A stretch of DNA of 64,000 nt from Streptococcus parauberis NCFD 2020 (lineage in GTDB: Bacteria; Bacillota; Bacilli; Lactobacillales; Streptococcaceae), in contig NZ_AEUT02000001.1 of the NCBI RefSeq assembly GCF_000187935.1, positions 1,954,501 through 2,018,500 of the forward strand, written 5' to 3'. Below the pieces are notes generated by a model, which saw nothing but the letters and a program-made list of their open reading frames with translations, searched no databases and was not told the DNA's origin. The translations under genes were made by a program, and so were the position numbers. Of this stretch, positions 39,647 through 50,097 are shown in pieces (position 1 is the stretch's first letter; each line of letters begins with the position of its first letter).

Positions 39647-40318
39647 CTAGTCAAAGAAGTTGACATTGTGTAAATGTGGAATTTTTTCAATAAGTTGAAT
39701 TGCTGCTTGACAGTCGCGTGAATCAACTTCAATAATCATGATTGCTTTTTCACCAGCGGCTTCACGTGTTACATTCATTTGCGCAATATTAATATCAAAG
39801 TCTGAAAGAATATCAGTTACATGTGCAATCATACCCGGAATATCTTGATGGACGATAATAATTGTTGGTGTATTCATTGATAGCGAAACTGAGAAACCAT
39901 TAAGTTCAGTAACTTGAATATTTCCACCACCAATAGAAATACCAGTGATACTCATCTCTTTGTCATCTTTCTTTACAGAAATTTTTACAGTATTAGGATG
40001 TGGAGCGTTACTGTCTTTCAAAATATCCCAATAGATTTTAATTCCTTTTTGATGAGCAATTTCAAGAGAATTTTTAATATCTGGATTATCTGTATCCATG
40101 CCCATAATTCCTGCAACAAGAGCCTTATCTGTCCCGTGACCTTGATAAGTTTTTGCAAATGAATTATAGAGATGGAAAGTCACTTCATCAGGGATTATCC
40201 CAAAAATGGAATGGACCACTCTTCCAATTCTAACAGCTCCTGCCGTATGACTACTAGATGGACCAATCATCACAGGTCCGATAATATCGAACACAGATTG
40301 AAATTTTTGTGTTTTCAT
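39647..40318 (-). CDS. sdaAB: L-serine dehydratase beta subunit
   Basis: A 223-residue partner of sdaAA. The N-terminal half carries VFDIIGPVMIGPSSSHTAGA, the family signature; the C-terminal half (about 150-223) is an ACT domain (VHQDIPGMIAHVTDILSD). I start at ATG 40316-40318 since GGAG lies 7 bases upstream; a TTG four codons earlier is open but not needed. Confidence 0.95.
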   Translation of the reverse strand: MKTQKFQSVFDIIGPVMIGPSSSHTAGAVRIGRVVHSIFGIIPDEVTFHLYNSFAKTYQGHGTDKALVAGIMGMDTDNPDIKNSLEIAHQKGIKIYWDILKDSNAPHPNTVKISVKKDDKEMSITGISIGGGNIQVTELNGFSVSLSMNTPTIIIVHQDIPGMIAHVTDILSDFDINIAQMNVTREAAGEKAIMIIEVDSRDCQAAIQLIEKIPHLHNVNFFD

Positions 40319-40432
40319 ATGCAACTCCAATTTTTATAATATAAGTTTATTATAACAGAAAAATGTCAAATGTCAGTAAAAAAAGATAAAAAATTATTGC
40401 AATGATAAAAATTTATCGTCACATTGAATTTA

Positions 40433-40461
40433 TTGGCAATTTATAGAGAAATTGTTATAAT
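40433..40461 (+). promoter_or_regulatory. mnmA promoter
   Basis: TTGGCA (40433-40438), a 17-base spacer and TATAAT (40456-40461), giving a leader of about 100 bases. Confidence 0.7.
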
Positions 40462-40490
40462 AGGTGAGCATTAAAAATGCATTTCAAAAT

Positions 40491-41685
<1,195 letters not shown>

Positions 41686-41793
41686 TTGACATCTCATTGA
41701 ATATATGGCCTTAATAGGCTGATTCAGTAAAGATATTGTCAATTTTGTTTACAACATCTTTACTATAGTTGACACGAGTCAGTACAATTGATA

Positions 41794-41821
41794 TTGACAA
41801 GCATAATATTTTTGATAGAAT
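41794..41821 (+). promoter_or_regulatory. Promoter of the Nudix pseudogene
   Basis: TTGACA (41794-41799), 16 bases, TAGAAT (41816-41821). It leads to a leader of about 100 bases before the degraded ATG and is still well preserved. Confidence 0.6.
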
Positions 41822-41923
41822 TAATTTAACAATATCATGATGGTCAAAGCTCATGGAGATTGTAGGTCTTTTTGACGTACACTTTCCTCGGGTTTTGACT
41901 TTTTTCTATCTTAGGGGATTAAT

Positions 41924-42381
41924 ATGACACCAGATTTTCGGACTGTGAATTCTAATTATGCAATGGAAGTTAGAAGTTCTGTATTACTCGTTAGGGATTG
42001 AGAAATAGTTTTAGTTGTGCAAGACGAAAATTTCTATACTATTGGTGGGGCTTTGCTATTTGGTGAAACATCTATTGAGACTGTTTCACGTGAAACAAGG
42101 GAAGAAATTGGAATCGATGTCTTTAATCTGCAGTTAGCATTCATTGTGGAAAACATTTTAGTATAAATTGGCAAAAATGGCATAATATTGAATTTCATTA
42201 TATTGTAAATACTACTGAAGAACCCTCATTACAAATGAATGAATCAGGTGAAGTACGACAATGTAAATGGGTAACTTTTGATGCATGAAAGAATATTAAT
42301 TTATTTCCCGAGTTTTTGAAGCAGGAGCTTCCTATTTGGGATAGACAGTTTAAGCATATAATTAATAAAGAAATTAAATAG
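41924..42381 (+). pseudogene. Degraded Nudix hydrolase gene (MutT type)
   Basis: ATG with AGGGG upstream opens MTPDFRTVNSNYAMEVRSS. In-frame TGA occurs at 41999-42001. The Nudix box follows intact, with GGALLFGET and then SRETREEIGIDV. A frameshift near 42150-42175 moves into another frame, which has TGA at 42286-42288 and ends at TAG 42379-42381. At least three independent lesions show that the gene is dead. It lies between mnmA and mnmG. A parS site falls within the box. Confidence 0.85.
42082..42097. other. parS: Perfect parS site inside the Nudix pseudogene
   Basis: TGTTTCACGTGAAACA is an exact match to the parS consensus, 25 kb right of oriC. It overlaps codons of the degenerate Nudix box. 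Confidence 0.92.
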
Positions 42382-42398
42382 GAAAAGGGAAATATAAG

Positions 42399-44297
42399 AT
42401 GAAACATGAATTTACTGAGGTCTATGATGTAATTGTCATTGGGGCCGGTCATGCTGGTGTTGAAGCAGCTTTGGCGGCTAGTCGTATGGGGTGTAACACA
42501 TTACTTGCGACAATTAGTTTGGATATGTTAGCATTTATGCCTTGTAATCCATCAATTGGTGGATCAGCTAAGGGGATAGTGGTAAGGGAAATTGATGCTT
42601 TAGGCGGAGAAATGGCCAAAAACATTGATAAAACATACATCCAGATGAAAATGTTGAATACAGGTAAAGGACCAGCTGTTCGTGCCTTAAGAGCTCAAGC
42701 AGATAAGAACTTGTATTCTCGTGAGATGAAACATACTGTAGAAAAACAAGAAAATTTAACACTCCGTCAAGCTATTATTGATGATATTCTTGTCGAGGAT
42801 GGTCAAGTTGTAGGTGTTTTAACTGCCACAAAACAAAAATTTTCTGCTAAGTCTGTAGTTGTTACAACTGGTACAGCTCTTCGCGGAGAAATCATTCTAG
42901 GTGAATTAAAATATTCATCTGGACCAAATAACAGTTTAGCTTCCGTTACCTTAGCAGATAATTTAAAAAAATTAGGACTTGAAATTGGTCGTTTTAAAAC
43001 TGGAACACCACCTCGTGTTAAGGCTTCTTCGATTGATTATGATCAAACAGAAATTCAACCCGGTGATCAAGCTCCAAACCATTTTTCTTTCCTAAGTAAA
43101 GATGAAGATTATTTACAGGATCAAATTCCATGTTGGTTGACATATACAAACAGTACCAGTCATGATATTATCAATAAAAATCTCTACAGGGCACCAATGT
43201 TTTCAGGTATTGTCAAAGGCGTTGGACCAAGATATTGTCCATCGATTGAGGATAAAATTGTGCGCTTTGCTGATAAAGAAAGACATCAATTATTCCTAGA
43301 ACCCGAAGGTAGAGATACTGAAGAAGTTTATGTTCAAGGTTTGTCAACGAGTTTACCAGAGGATGTTCAGAAGGATTTAATTCATTCAATCAAAGGCTTG
43401 GAAAATGCAGAAATGATGCGGACAGGCTATGCCATCGAATATGATATTGTTTTACCACATCAATTAAGGGCAACACTTGAGACTAAGCTTATCTCAGGGT
43501 TATTTACCGCAGGTCAAACAAACGGAACTTCTGGTTATGAAGAAGCTGCTGGACAAGGAATAGTCGCTGGGATTAATGCAGCCTTAAAAGTACAAGGAAA
43601 ACCAGAGCTAATTTTGAAGAGAAGTGACGCCTATATCGGTGTGATGATTGATGATTTAGTGACTAAAGGGACATTAGAGCCTTATCGCTTGTTAACTTCG
43701 AGAGCAGAGTATCGTTTAATTTTACGTCACGATAATGCAGATATGCGTTTAACAGAGATTGGACGCGAAATCGGTTTAGTTGATGATATTCGTTGGGATA
43801 ATTTCCAAATTAAAAAAAATCAATTTGAAAATGAATTAAAACGTTTAGATAGTATTAAGCTGAAACCTATCAAGGAAACAAACGAAAAAGTTCAGGCTTT
43901 AGGGTTTAAACCTTTGACTGATGCAATGACGGCTAAAGAGTTCATGAGAAGGCCTGAAATTTCATATCAAACAGCTGTTTCTTTCGTCGGTCCTGCTGCA
44001 GAAAATTTAAATCCAAAAATCATTGATATGTTAGAAACGGAAATTAAATACGAGGGATATATCAATAAGGCCTTGGATCAAGTTGCTAAGATGAAACGCA
44101 TGGAAGAAAAACGAATTCCTAAAAATATTGATTGGGATGCTATTGATTCAATTGCAACAGAAGCTCGTCAAAAATTCAAAAAAATTAATCCAGAAACAAT
44201 TGGTCAAGCCAGTCGAATTTCTGGTGTCAATCCAGCTGATATTTCAATCTTAATGGTCTACATTGAGGGAAATGGCAAAGCTAGAAGAAAAATCTAA
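42399..44297 (+). CDS. mnmG: tRNA uridine-5-carboxymethylaminomethyl modification enzyme MnmG (GidA)
   Basis: With MnmE forms the cmnm5 group on wobble U34. The FAD-binding start [16 protein letters not shown] (12-27), the [16 protein letters not shown] motif and the C-terminal KRMEEKRIP tail are standard; 632 residues. It is 17 bases after the Nudix pseudogene and has AAAAGGGAAATATAAGATG as start. Confidence 0.97.
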   Translation: MKHEFTEVYDVIVIGAGHAGVEAALAASRMGCNTLLATISLDMLAFMPCNPSIGGSAKGIVVREIDALGGEMAKNIDKTYIQMKMLNTGKGPAVRALRAQADKNLYSREMKHTVEKQENLTLRQAIIDDILVEDGQVVGVLTATKQKFSAKSVVVTTGTALRGEIILGELKYSSGPNNSLASVTLADNLKKLGLEIGRFKTGTPPRVKASSIDYDQTEIQPGDQAPNHFSFLSKDEDYLQDQIPCWLTYTNSTSHDIINKNLYRAPMFSGIVKGVGPRYCPSIEDKIVRFADKERHQLFLEPEGRDTEEVYVQGLSTSLPEDVQKDLIHSIKGLENAEMMRTGYAIEYDIVLPHQLRATLETKLISGLFTAGQTNGTSGYEEAAGQGIVAGINAALKVQGKPELILKRSDAYIGVMIDDLVTKGTLEPYRLLTSRAEYRLILRHDNADMRLTEIGREIGLVDDIRWDNFQIKKNQFENELKRLDSIKLKPIKETNEKVQALGFKPLTDAMTAKEFMRRPEISYQTAVSFVGPAAENLNPKIIDMLETEIKYEGYINKALDQVAKMKRMEEKRIPKNIDWDAIDSIATEARQKFKKINPETIGQASRISGVNPADISILMVYIEGNGKARRKI

Positions 44298-44331
44298 AAG
44301 GTCATGAAAATGTAACCTCAATAGGACAATG

Positions 44332-44356
44332 CAGCTCTGTTTTTCAGGGCTGTTTT
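44332..44356 (+). terminator. Terminator after mnmG
   Basis: CAGCTCTG and CAGGGCTG pair (with one G-U) around a T-loop; TTTTGTGG follows. A TATAAT at 44361-44366 is the likely -10 of gdpP. Confidence 0.65.
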
Positions 44357-44387
44357 GTGGTATAATAATTGCTTAAGAGGTTAAAAG

Positions 44388-46361
44388 ATGAAAAGATTTC
44401 GTTTTGAAACCATTCATTTAATTATGATGGGATTAATATTATTTGGCTTACTCGCCCTTTGTGTAAGAATAATGGAATCAAAGGTACTAATTTTAGTAGC
44501 TATTTTTCTGGTACTCTTATTTATTGTTGCCTTACTTTGGTATCAAAAACAAGTTTATGAATTGTCAGATTTTGATCACATAGAAATTTTGAATGAACAA
44601 ACAGAAAATAATCTTAAAACTTTGTTAGATAAAATGCCTGTTGGGGTTATTCAATACGACCAAGAAACTAAAGCAATCCTTTGGTATAATCCTTATTCGG
44701 AATTAATATTTACAGATGAAAATGGCAATTTCGATAATCATATTATTGAAAATATAATTGATGAAAAGCTTGAAGGTAACATTTCACAAACTTTCGAAAT
44801 ATCGGGGAATCGTTATTCTTCTTATATTGATGAAGCCAATGGAATATTTTACTTTTTTGATGTTTACGTAGGCAATCGCCAAACTGTTGATTCAAGCATG
44901 TTGCGACCAGTGGTTGGGATTATCTCAATTGATAATTATGATGACATTACAGATAATTTAACAGACGCAGATGTATCAGCTATTAATAGTTTTGTAGCCA
45001 ATTTCATTGCTGATTTCATGGAATCTAAGCATATCTTCTATAGACGAGTTAATATGGATCGTTATTATTTCTTTACCGATTTTCACACTCTGAAAGATTT
45101 GATGGATGATAAGTTTGCCTTTTTAGAAGGATTCAGAACTCAAGCTCAAGAAAAACAATTGCGCTTAACTTTAAGTATGGGGATTTCATATGGTTTAAAA
45201 AATCATAATGAAATTGGACAAGTTGCTCTTGAAAACCTTAATATTGCTTTAGTACGAGGTGGTGACCAAGTTGTAATTCGTGAAAACGATGAGAATAAAA
45301 ATCCCGTATACTTCGGTGGAGGTTCGGTATCAACAGTAAAACGATCACGGACAAGAACACGTGCCATGATGACCGCTATTTCAGATAGAATAAAAGTTGT
45401 TGATAATATCTTTATTATGGGACATAAGAAGTTAGATATGGATGCTTTAGGTTCAGCTGTTGGTATGCAGTTCTTTGCTTCAAATATTATTGAAAATTCT
45501 TATGTTGTCTATGACCCAGATGAACTAGGACCAGATATTGAACGTGCCATTGAGCGATTACAAGCAGATGGGAAAACTCGTTTAATTAGTGTTCATCATG
45601 CAATGAGATTAGTAACTTCTAAATCGATTTTAGTTTTAGTTGATCACTCAAAAATTTCTTTAACATTATCAGAAGAGTTTTACAAAATGTTTAAGGATGT
45701 TATAATCGTCGACCATCACAGACGTGATGATGATTTCCCAGAAAATGCTATCTTAACTTTTATTGAAAGTGGAGCAAGTAGCGCTGCCGAGTTAGTAACA
45801 GAATTAATTCAGTTCCAAAATTCTAAGAAACGTTTGAGTAAAATTCAAGCAAGTATCTTGATGGCTGGTATCATGTTAGATACAAAAAATTTCTCAACTC
45901 GGGTTACTAGTCGTACCTTTGATGTGGCAAGTTATTTGCGCAATAAAGGTAGTGACAGTGTTGAAATTCAACAAATTTCAGCTACTGACTTTGATGAGTA
46001 TCGTCAAATTAATGAAATTATTTTGCGAGCAAATCGTCTACATGATACTATCATGGTAGCAACTGGACTTGACAATTCACTTTACACAAATGTCATTGCT
46101 AGTAAAGCTGCAGATACCATGTTATTGATGGCAGGCGTGGAAGCTAGCTTTGCTATTGTCAAAACAAAACAAAATAAAGTGATTATTTCAGCAAGAAGTA
46201 GAAGTAAAATCAATGTTCAACGTATTATGGAAAAACTTGGCGGTGGTGGACACTTTAATTTAGCTGCATGTCAAATTGACAATGATAGTTTACTTGATGT
46301 AAAAGAAATGTTAATTGAAACAATCGAAAATACAATGAAAGAAACAAGTGAGGTAGAATAA
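44388..46361 (+). CDS. gdpP: Cyclic-di-AMP phosphodiesterase GdpP
   Basis: Degrades c-di-AMP at the membrane. Two N-terminal helices (about 8-28 and 31-50), a PAS domain (about 75-150), a degenerate GGDEF domain (about 170-300), then the DHH domain (GHKKLDMDALGSAVG, VDHHRRDDD) and DHHA1 with GGGGHFNLAA. 657 residues. Its stop TAA abuts the ATG of rplI, so the genes are coupled. Confidence 0.95.
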   Translation: MKRFRFETIHLIMMGLILFGLLALCVRIMESKVLILVAIFLVLLFIVALLWYQKQVYELSDFDHIEILNEQTENNLKTLLDKMPVGVIQYDQETKAILWYNPYSELIFTDENGNFDNHIIENIIDEKLEGNISQTFEISGNRYSSYIDEANGIFYFFDVYVGNRQTVDSSMLRPVVGIISIDNYDDITDNLTDADVSAINSFVANFIADFMESKHIFYRRVNMDRYYFFTDFHTLKDLMDDKFAFLEGFRTQAQEKQLRLTLSMGISYGLKNHNEIGQVALENLNIALVRGGDQVVIRENDENKNPVYFGGGSVSTVKRSRTRTRAMMTAISDRIKVVDNIFIMGHKKLDMDALGSAVGMQFFASNIIENSYVVYDPDELGPDIERAIERLQADGKTRLISVHHAMRLVTSKSILVLVDHSKISLTLSEEFYKMFKDVIIVDHHRRDDDFPENAILTFIESGASSAAELVTELIQFQNSKKRLSKIQASILMAGIMLDTKNFSTRVTSRTFDVASYLRNKGSDSVEIQQISATDFDEYRQINEIILRANRLHDTIMVATGLDNSLYTNVIASKAADTMLLMAGVEASFAIVKTKQNKVIISARSRSKINVQRIMEKLGGGGHFNLAACQIDNDSLLDVKEMLIETIENTMKETSEVE

Positions 46362-46814
46362 ATGCGTGTAATTTTTTTACAAGATGTTAAAGGAAAAGGA
46401 AAAAAAGGCGAGGTTAAAGAAGTACCAACTGGTTATGCTCAAAACTTCCTATTGAAAAAAAATCTAGCTAAAGAAGCAACGACTCAAACAATTGGTGAAT
46501 TAAAAGGTAAACAAAAAGCTGAAGAAAAAGCGCAGGCAGAAATCTTAGCTGATGCTAAAGCAACAAAAAAAGTATTAGACGAAGAAAAAACTCGTGTTTT
46601 ATTTACAGAAAAAGTTGGACCAGACGGTCGTACTTTTGGATCAATTACTGCTAAGAAAATCTCAGAAGAATTGAAGAAACAATTTGGAATTACAGTTGAT
46701 AAAAGACATATTGTTCTTGATCACCCAATTAGAGCAATTGGGTTAATTGAGGTTCCTGTAAAATTACACAAAGAAGTCACTGCTGAAATAAAATTAAAAA
46801 TTGATCAAGCCTAA
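46362..46814 (+). CDS. rplI: 50S ribosomal protein L9
   Basis: A ribosomal protein of 150 residues with the two-domain plan: [20 protein letters not shown] at the start, a long charged helix and a C-terminal domain ([16 protein letters not shown]). It directly follows gdpP and precedes dnaB, the conserved gdpP-rplI-dnaB order of Firmicutes. Confidence 0.97.
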   Translation: MRVIFLQDVKGKGKKGEVKEVPTGYAQNFLLKKNLAKEATTQTIGELKGKQKAEEKAQAEILADAKATKKVLDEEKTRVLFTEKVGPDGRTFGSITAKKISEELKKQFGITVDKRHIVLDHPIRAIGLIEVPVKLHKEVTAEIKLKIDQA

Positions 46815-46848
46815 TCGTATATATTAAATGATAAAGGAGGTGTTAAAC

Positions 46849-48207
46849 TTGCCTGAAGTTCCAGAACTACGCGTTCAACCCCAAGATTTACTTGCCGAAC
46901 AATCTGTTCTAGGGTCAATCTTTATTTCCCCTGATAAACTGATCACGGTCAGAGAATTTATTGGCCCAGATGATTTTTATAAGTATTCTCACAAAATTAT
47001 TTTTCGGGCAATGATTACCCTCAGTGACCGAAATGATGCAATTGATGCAACAACTGTTCGAACTATATTAGATGACCAAGGTGACTTACAAAACATCGGT
47101 GGTTTATCTTACATTGTCGAACTTGTCAACAGTGTGCCAACTAGTGCCAATGCTGAGTATTACGCTAAGATTGTTGGCGAAAAAGCTATGCTTCGAAATA
47201 TCATTTCTAGGTTGACAGAGTCTGTCAACTTAGCATATGAAGGTGCAAATGATTCCGAGGATATCTTAGCTGGTGCAGAACGATCTTTGATTGAGATTAA
47301 TGAACATAGTAATCGTAGTGGTTTCAGAAAAATCTCAGATGTTCTAAAAGTTAACTATGAAAATCTAGAAGTTCGTTCAAAACAAACAAGTGATGTAACT
47401 GGTTTACCGACAGGATTTAGAGATCTTGATAAAATTACAACAGGTTTACACCCTGATCAGTTAATTATTCTTGCAGCCAGACCAGCTGTTGGTAAAACTG
47501 CTTTTGTTTTAAATATAGCTCAGAATGTTGGAACTAAACAAAAGAAACCAGTAGCTGTTTTCTCTTTAGAAATGGGAGCTGAAAGTTTAGTTGACCGGAT
47601 GTTAGCAGCTGAAGGAATGGTTGATTCTCATAGTTTAAGAACTGGTCAATTAACCGAACAAGATTGGAATAATGTGACCATTGCTCAAGGTGCTTTGGCA
47701 GAAGCCCCAATTTATATTGATGATACACCTGGTATAAAAATTACCGAAATCCGATCACGCTCAAGAAAATTAGCTCAAGAAGTTGATGGACTTGGTTTGA
47801 TTGTAATTGACTATCTCCAATTGATAACTGGTACAAAGCCTGAAAATCGACAACAGGAAGTTTCAGATATTTCAAGACAATTAAAAATTTTAGCGAAAGA
47901 GTTGAAGGTGCCTGTGATAGCCCTCAGTCAGCTTTCACGTGGTGTTGAACAACGTCAGGATAAAAGACCAGTTCTTTCAGATATTCGCGAATCAGGATCA
48001 ATTGAACAGGATGCTGATATTGTTGCTTTCTTATATAGGGATGATTACTACCGTAAAGAAGGTGAAGATCCAGAGGATGCTGTAGAAGATAATACAATTG
48101 AAGTAATTTTAGAAAAAAACCGGTCGGGTGCCCGTGGAACAGTTAAATTAATGTTTCAAAAAGAATATAATAAATTCTCAACAATTGCACAATTTGATGA
48201 AGGATAA
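46849..48207 (+). CDS. dnaB: Replicative DNA helicase DnaB/DnaC
   Basis: The hexameric helicase of the replication fork. I use the TTG at 46849-46851 (452 residues, starting LPEVPELRVQPQ): the ribosome site AAGGAGGTG lies 8 bases before it, whereas the ATG at 46828 would put that site inside its own codons. Walker A is ARPAVGKT (210-217), and the N-terminal domain and RecA-like core are complete (SRQLKILAKELKVPVIALS). Named dnaC in Gram-positives. Confidence 0.95.
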   Translation: MPEVPELRVQPQDLLAEQSVLGSIFISPDKLITVREFIGPDDFYKYSHKIIFRAMITLSDRNDAIDATTVRTILDDQGDLQNIGGLSYIVELVNSVPTSANAEYYAKIVGEKAMLRNIISRLTESVNLAYEGANDSEDILAGAERSLIEINEHSNRSGFRKISDVLKVNYENLEVRSKQTSDVTGLPTGFRDLDKITTGLHPDQLIILAARPAVGKTAFVLNIAQNVGTKQKKPVAVFSLEMGAESLVDRMLAAEGMVDSHSLRTGQLTEQDWNNVTIAQGALAEAPIYIDDTPGIKITEIRSRSRKLAQEVDGLGLIVIDYLQLITGTKPENRQQEVSDISRQLKILAKELKVPVIALSQLSRGVEQRQDKRPVLSDIRESGSIEQDADIVAFLYRDDYYRKEGEDPEDAVEDNTIEVILEKNRSGARGTVKLMFQKEYNKFSTIAQFDEG

Positions 48208-48224
48208 ATAGGAGAGTATAAATA

Positions 48225-48497
48225 ATGAGTGATGCATTTGCAGACGTAGCAAAAATGAAGAAAATTAAACAAGATATTAAATCTCATGAAGGTCAATTAG
48301 TTGAATTGACTCTAGAAAATGGTAGAAAACGTGAAAAAACTAAGATTGGTCGTCTAATCGAAGTTTATCCTTCATTATTTATCATCCAATACAATGACAG
48401 GGCGGATCAACCAGGAGCAATTAGTAATTCATATGTAGAATCTTATACATATTCAGATATATTAACTGAAAAAACATTAATCCGCTATTTTGATTAA
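48225..48497 (+). CDS. veg: Veg-family protein
   Basis: A 90-residue protein of DUF1021. The core IKSHEGQLVELTLENGRKR and FIIQYND are family marks. B. subtilis Veg stimulates biofilm formation through SinI/SinR; in streptococci the function is unknown. It follows dnaB by 17 bases in the same transcript and ends within a long inverted repeat. Confidence 0.88.
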   Translation: MSDAFADVAKMKKIKQDIKSHEGQLVELTLENGRKREKTKIGRLIEVYPSLFIIQYNDRADQPGAISNSYVESYTYSDILTEKTLIRYFD

Positions 48498-48539
48498 ACG
48501 ATAAAAGTAAACACAGCTTACTTTTATCGTTTAATCAAA
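48489..48539 (+). terminator. Very long inverted repeat after veg
   Basis: A perfect 22-base stem (48489-48510 with 48518-48539) around a 7-base loop. The veg stop codon lies inside the 5' arm. There is no clear T-run after it, so it could act as terminator, RNase III site, or 3' end protection. Confidence 0.65.
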
Positions 48540-48546
48540 TATTACA

Positions 48547-48575
48547 TTTACAAAGTAAAAATACTATGTTATAAT
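48547..48575 (+). promoter_or_regulatory. rpsD promoter
   Basis: TTTACA (48547-48552), a 17-base spacer and TATAAT (48570-48575), at the head of the leader of rpsD. Confidence 0.8.
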
Positions 48576-48581
48576 ATTCTT

Positions 48582-48729
48582 TGTGCGAAATAACAGCAGA
48601 AAAATATGAAGCTCGTCAACAGGTGGTTATCTAATCAAGTAACCTTTGCTGTTTAGGCGAAAACCCCCTGCACGAATCAGGATTTTTTAAACAGTTATTT
48701 CCTCAAAAATTTAGAGGAGGACATTAAAT
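48582..48729 (+). promoter_or_regulatory. rpsD leader (probable S4 autoregulatory leader)
   Basis: A 148-base leader with stems such as AGGTGGTTA...TAACCT and CAGCAG...CTGCTG-like pairing, and AGGAGGACATTAAATATG at the end. Firmicutes rpsD mRNAs carry an S4-binding leader that gives autoregulation; the position and size here fit, the fold I have not checked base by base. Confidence 0.65.
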
Positions 48730-49341
48730 ATGTCACGTTATACTGGTCCATCATGGAAACAATCACGTCGCCTTGGCTTGTCACTTACAGGCACAGGTAA
48801 AGAATTGGCACGTCGTAACTACGTACCTGGTCAACACGGTCCTAACAACCGTAGCAAACTTTCTGAATATGGTTTGCAACTTGCTGAGAAACAAAAATTA
48901 CGTTTCTCATACGGTTTAGGTGAAAAACAATTCCGTAACTTATTCGTTCAGGCAATAAAAATTAAAGAAGGAACTCTAGGTTTCAACTTTATGGTTCTTT
49001 TAGAACGTCGTCTTGATAATGTTGTTTACCGTTTAGGTTTAGCAACTACTCGTCGACAAGCACGTCAATTCGTTAACCATGGTCATATCCTTGTTGACGG
49101 TAAACGTGTTGATATTCCTTCATATCGCGTTGATCCAGGTCAAGTGATCTCTGTTCGCGAAAAATCAATGAAAGTACCTGCTATCCTTGAAGCTGTTGAA
49201 GCTACTCTTGGACGTCCAGCATTCGTTTCATTCGATACTGAAAAACTTGAAGGCTCATTAACTCGCCTTCCAGAACGTGATGAAATCAATCCAGAAATCA
49301 ATGAAGCACTTGTCGTTGAATTCTACAACAAAATTCTTTAA
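48730..49341 (+). CDS. rpsD: 30S ribosomal protein S4
   Basis: Primary 16S-binding protein of 203 residues. It begins [19 protein letters not shown] and has the S4 domain ([20 protein letters not shown]). Codon use is strongly biased to highly expressed codons. Single gene with a terminator. Confidence 0.98.
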   Translation: MSRYTGPSWKQSRRLGLSLTGTGKELARRNYVPGQHGPNNRSKLSEYGLQLAEKQKLRFSYGLGEKQFRNLFVQAIKIKEGTLGFNFMVLLERRLDNVVYRLGLATTRRQARQFVNHGHILVDGKRVDIPSYRVDPGQVISVREKSMKVPAILEAVEATLGRPAFVSFDTEKLEGSLTRLPERDEINPEINEALVVEFYNKIL

Positions 49342-49360
49342 TTCTTACATTAAACACTTT

Positions 49361-49387
49361 AAAAGTCTATTTAATAGGCTTTTTTTG
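49361..49387 (+). terminator. Terminator after rpsD
   Basis: AAAAGTCTATT and AATAGGCTTTT pair with one G-U; TTTTTTTG follows. Confidence 0.8.
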
Positions 49388-49452
49388 TTTTATATAATAC
49401 AATATCAGCTTTTTAAAAATAAAAAAAAGCCTCTATAAATTGTGTTTAATAT

Positions 49453-49481
49453 TTGTCTACTCCTAAATATGGTGTTAATAT
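49453..49481 (+). promoter_or_regulatory. Promoter of the CsbD-like gene
   Basis: TTGTCT (49453-49458), a 17-base spacer and TAATAT (49476-49481), 21 bases before the ATG. Confidence 0.55.
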
Positions 49482-49502
49482 ATAGAAAAAGGAGGATTTT
49501 GT

Positions 49503-49667
49503 ATGACTGAAGATAAAAAACAAGCTAAGTTTGGAGAAGTCAAAGGGGAAGCTAAAGAAGCAGCTGGTAAAGTTCTTGGTGATAAAAAATTAGAAGTCGA
49601 AGGTCTAATTGAAAAAGAACTTGGTAAAGAAAAAGAACCTGTGGAAGATTTGAAAAATAAACTATAA
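49503..49667 (+). CDS. CsbD-family stress protein, 54 residues
   Basis: A short acidic/basic protein, MTEDKKQAKFGEVKGEAKEA followed by GKVLGDKKLEVEGLIEKE, which is the CsbD pattern of repeated KGxAKE and G-x-K units. CsbD-like proteins are widespread general-stress proteins of unknown action. AAAAGGAGGATTTTGTATG gives a strong ribosome site. It has its own promoter and terminator. It is too short to show in many automatic gene tables. Confidence 0.85.
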   Translation: MTEDKKQAKFGEVKGEAKEAAGKVLGDKKLEVEGLIEKELGKEKEPVEDLKNKL

Positions 49668-49671
49668 AAAT

Positions 49672-49701
49672 AAAAATTCCACTAATTTTTGTGGAATTTT
49701 T
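49672..49701 (+). terminator. Terminator after the CsbD-like gene
   Basis: AAAAATTCCAC and GTGGAATTTTT form an 11-base stem around an 8-base loop; T-run follows. Confidence 0.8.
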
Positions 49702-49778
49702 ATTTAAGGAAATTTGATTGTTTTGTTGTATAATAAGGTCAATTGAAGAACTAATATAACAAACTAAAGGAGATTACT

Positions 49779-49985
49779 ATGAGAAAAGTAAATAAAGTTA
49801 TTTATGTCTTATTAGCCTTATTTTTAGGAGAATTTGGGCTTCACAAATTTTATGCTGGAAAAACATCAACTGGAATATTATACTTAATCTTCTGCTGGAC
49901 AGCAATACCTGGTATTATTGGGTTTATTGAGGGAATAATGGCTATTTTGCAACCAGCCGATTCAGATGGTAATTTTTACGTATAA
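49779..49985 (+). CDS. TM2-domain membrane protein
   Basis: A 68-residue protein with two helices, the first with YVLLALFLGEFGLHKFYAGK and the second rich in Ile/Gly. The FGLHKFYAGK and glycine turn are the TM2 signature. Function unknown. A TATAAT lies near 49723; AAAGGAGATTACTATG is the start context. Confidence 0.85.
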   Translation: MRKVNKVIYVLLALFLGEFGLHKFYAGKTSTGILYLIFCWTAIPGIIGFIEGIMAILQPADSDGNFYV

Positions 49986-50008
49986 TTAATTAAGAGTCTT
50001 ATGTCAAT

Positions 50009-50031
50009 TTGTAAACTGTAAACCTATTAAT
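50009..50031 (+). repeat. 23-base direct repeat, copy 1
   Basis: TTGTAAACTGTAAACCTATT starts the unit (50009-50031). It recurs at 51083-51105 with two mismatches (TTGTAAACTGTCAACCTTTT). The two copies bracket the Nudix pseudogene and the DUF4298 gene. Confidence 0.55.
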
Positions 50032-50052
50032 GCCATTAAATTAGTTTTTTTG

Positions 50053-50067
50053 CTGTCAAGTTGACAG
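50053..50067. repeat. 15-base palindrome before the second Nudix pseudogene
   Basis: CTGTCAA-G-TTGACAG, 31 bases before the ATG. It could be an operator; a related arrangement occurs within the terminator at 51068-51102. Confidence 0.45.
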
Positions 50068-50097
50068 TATCGGATAATTTCTCTTGGAGTGAAGTAT

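Noticed and set aside
39765..39785. parS-like CTTCACGTGTTACA in sdaAB
   Set aside because: Four mismatches to the 16-base consensus including the symmetric arms.
41999..42288. TGA recoding (selenocysteine or readthrough) in the first Nudix gene
   Set aside because: Two TGA codons lie in different frames with a frameshift between them and no selenocysteine element; simple decay explains it.
47930..47950. parS-like TTTCACGTGG in dnaB
   Set aside because: The right arm does not match at five positions.
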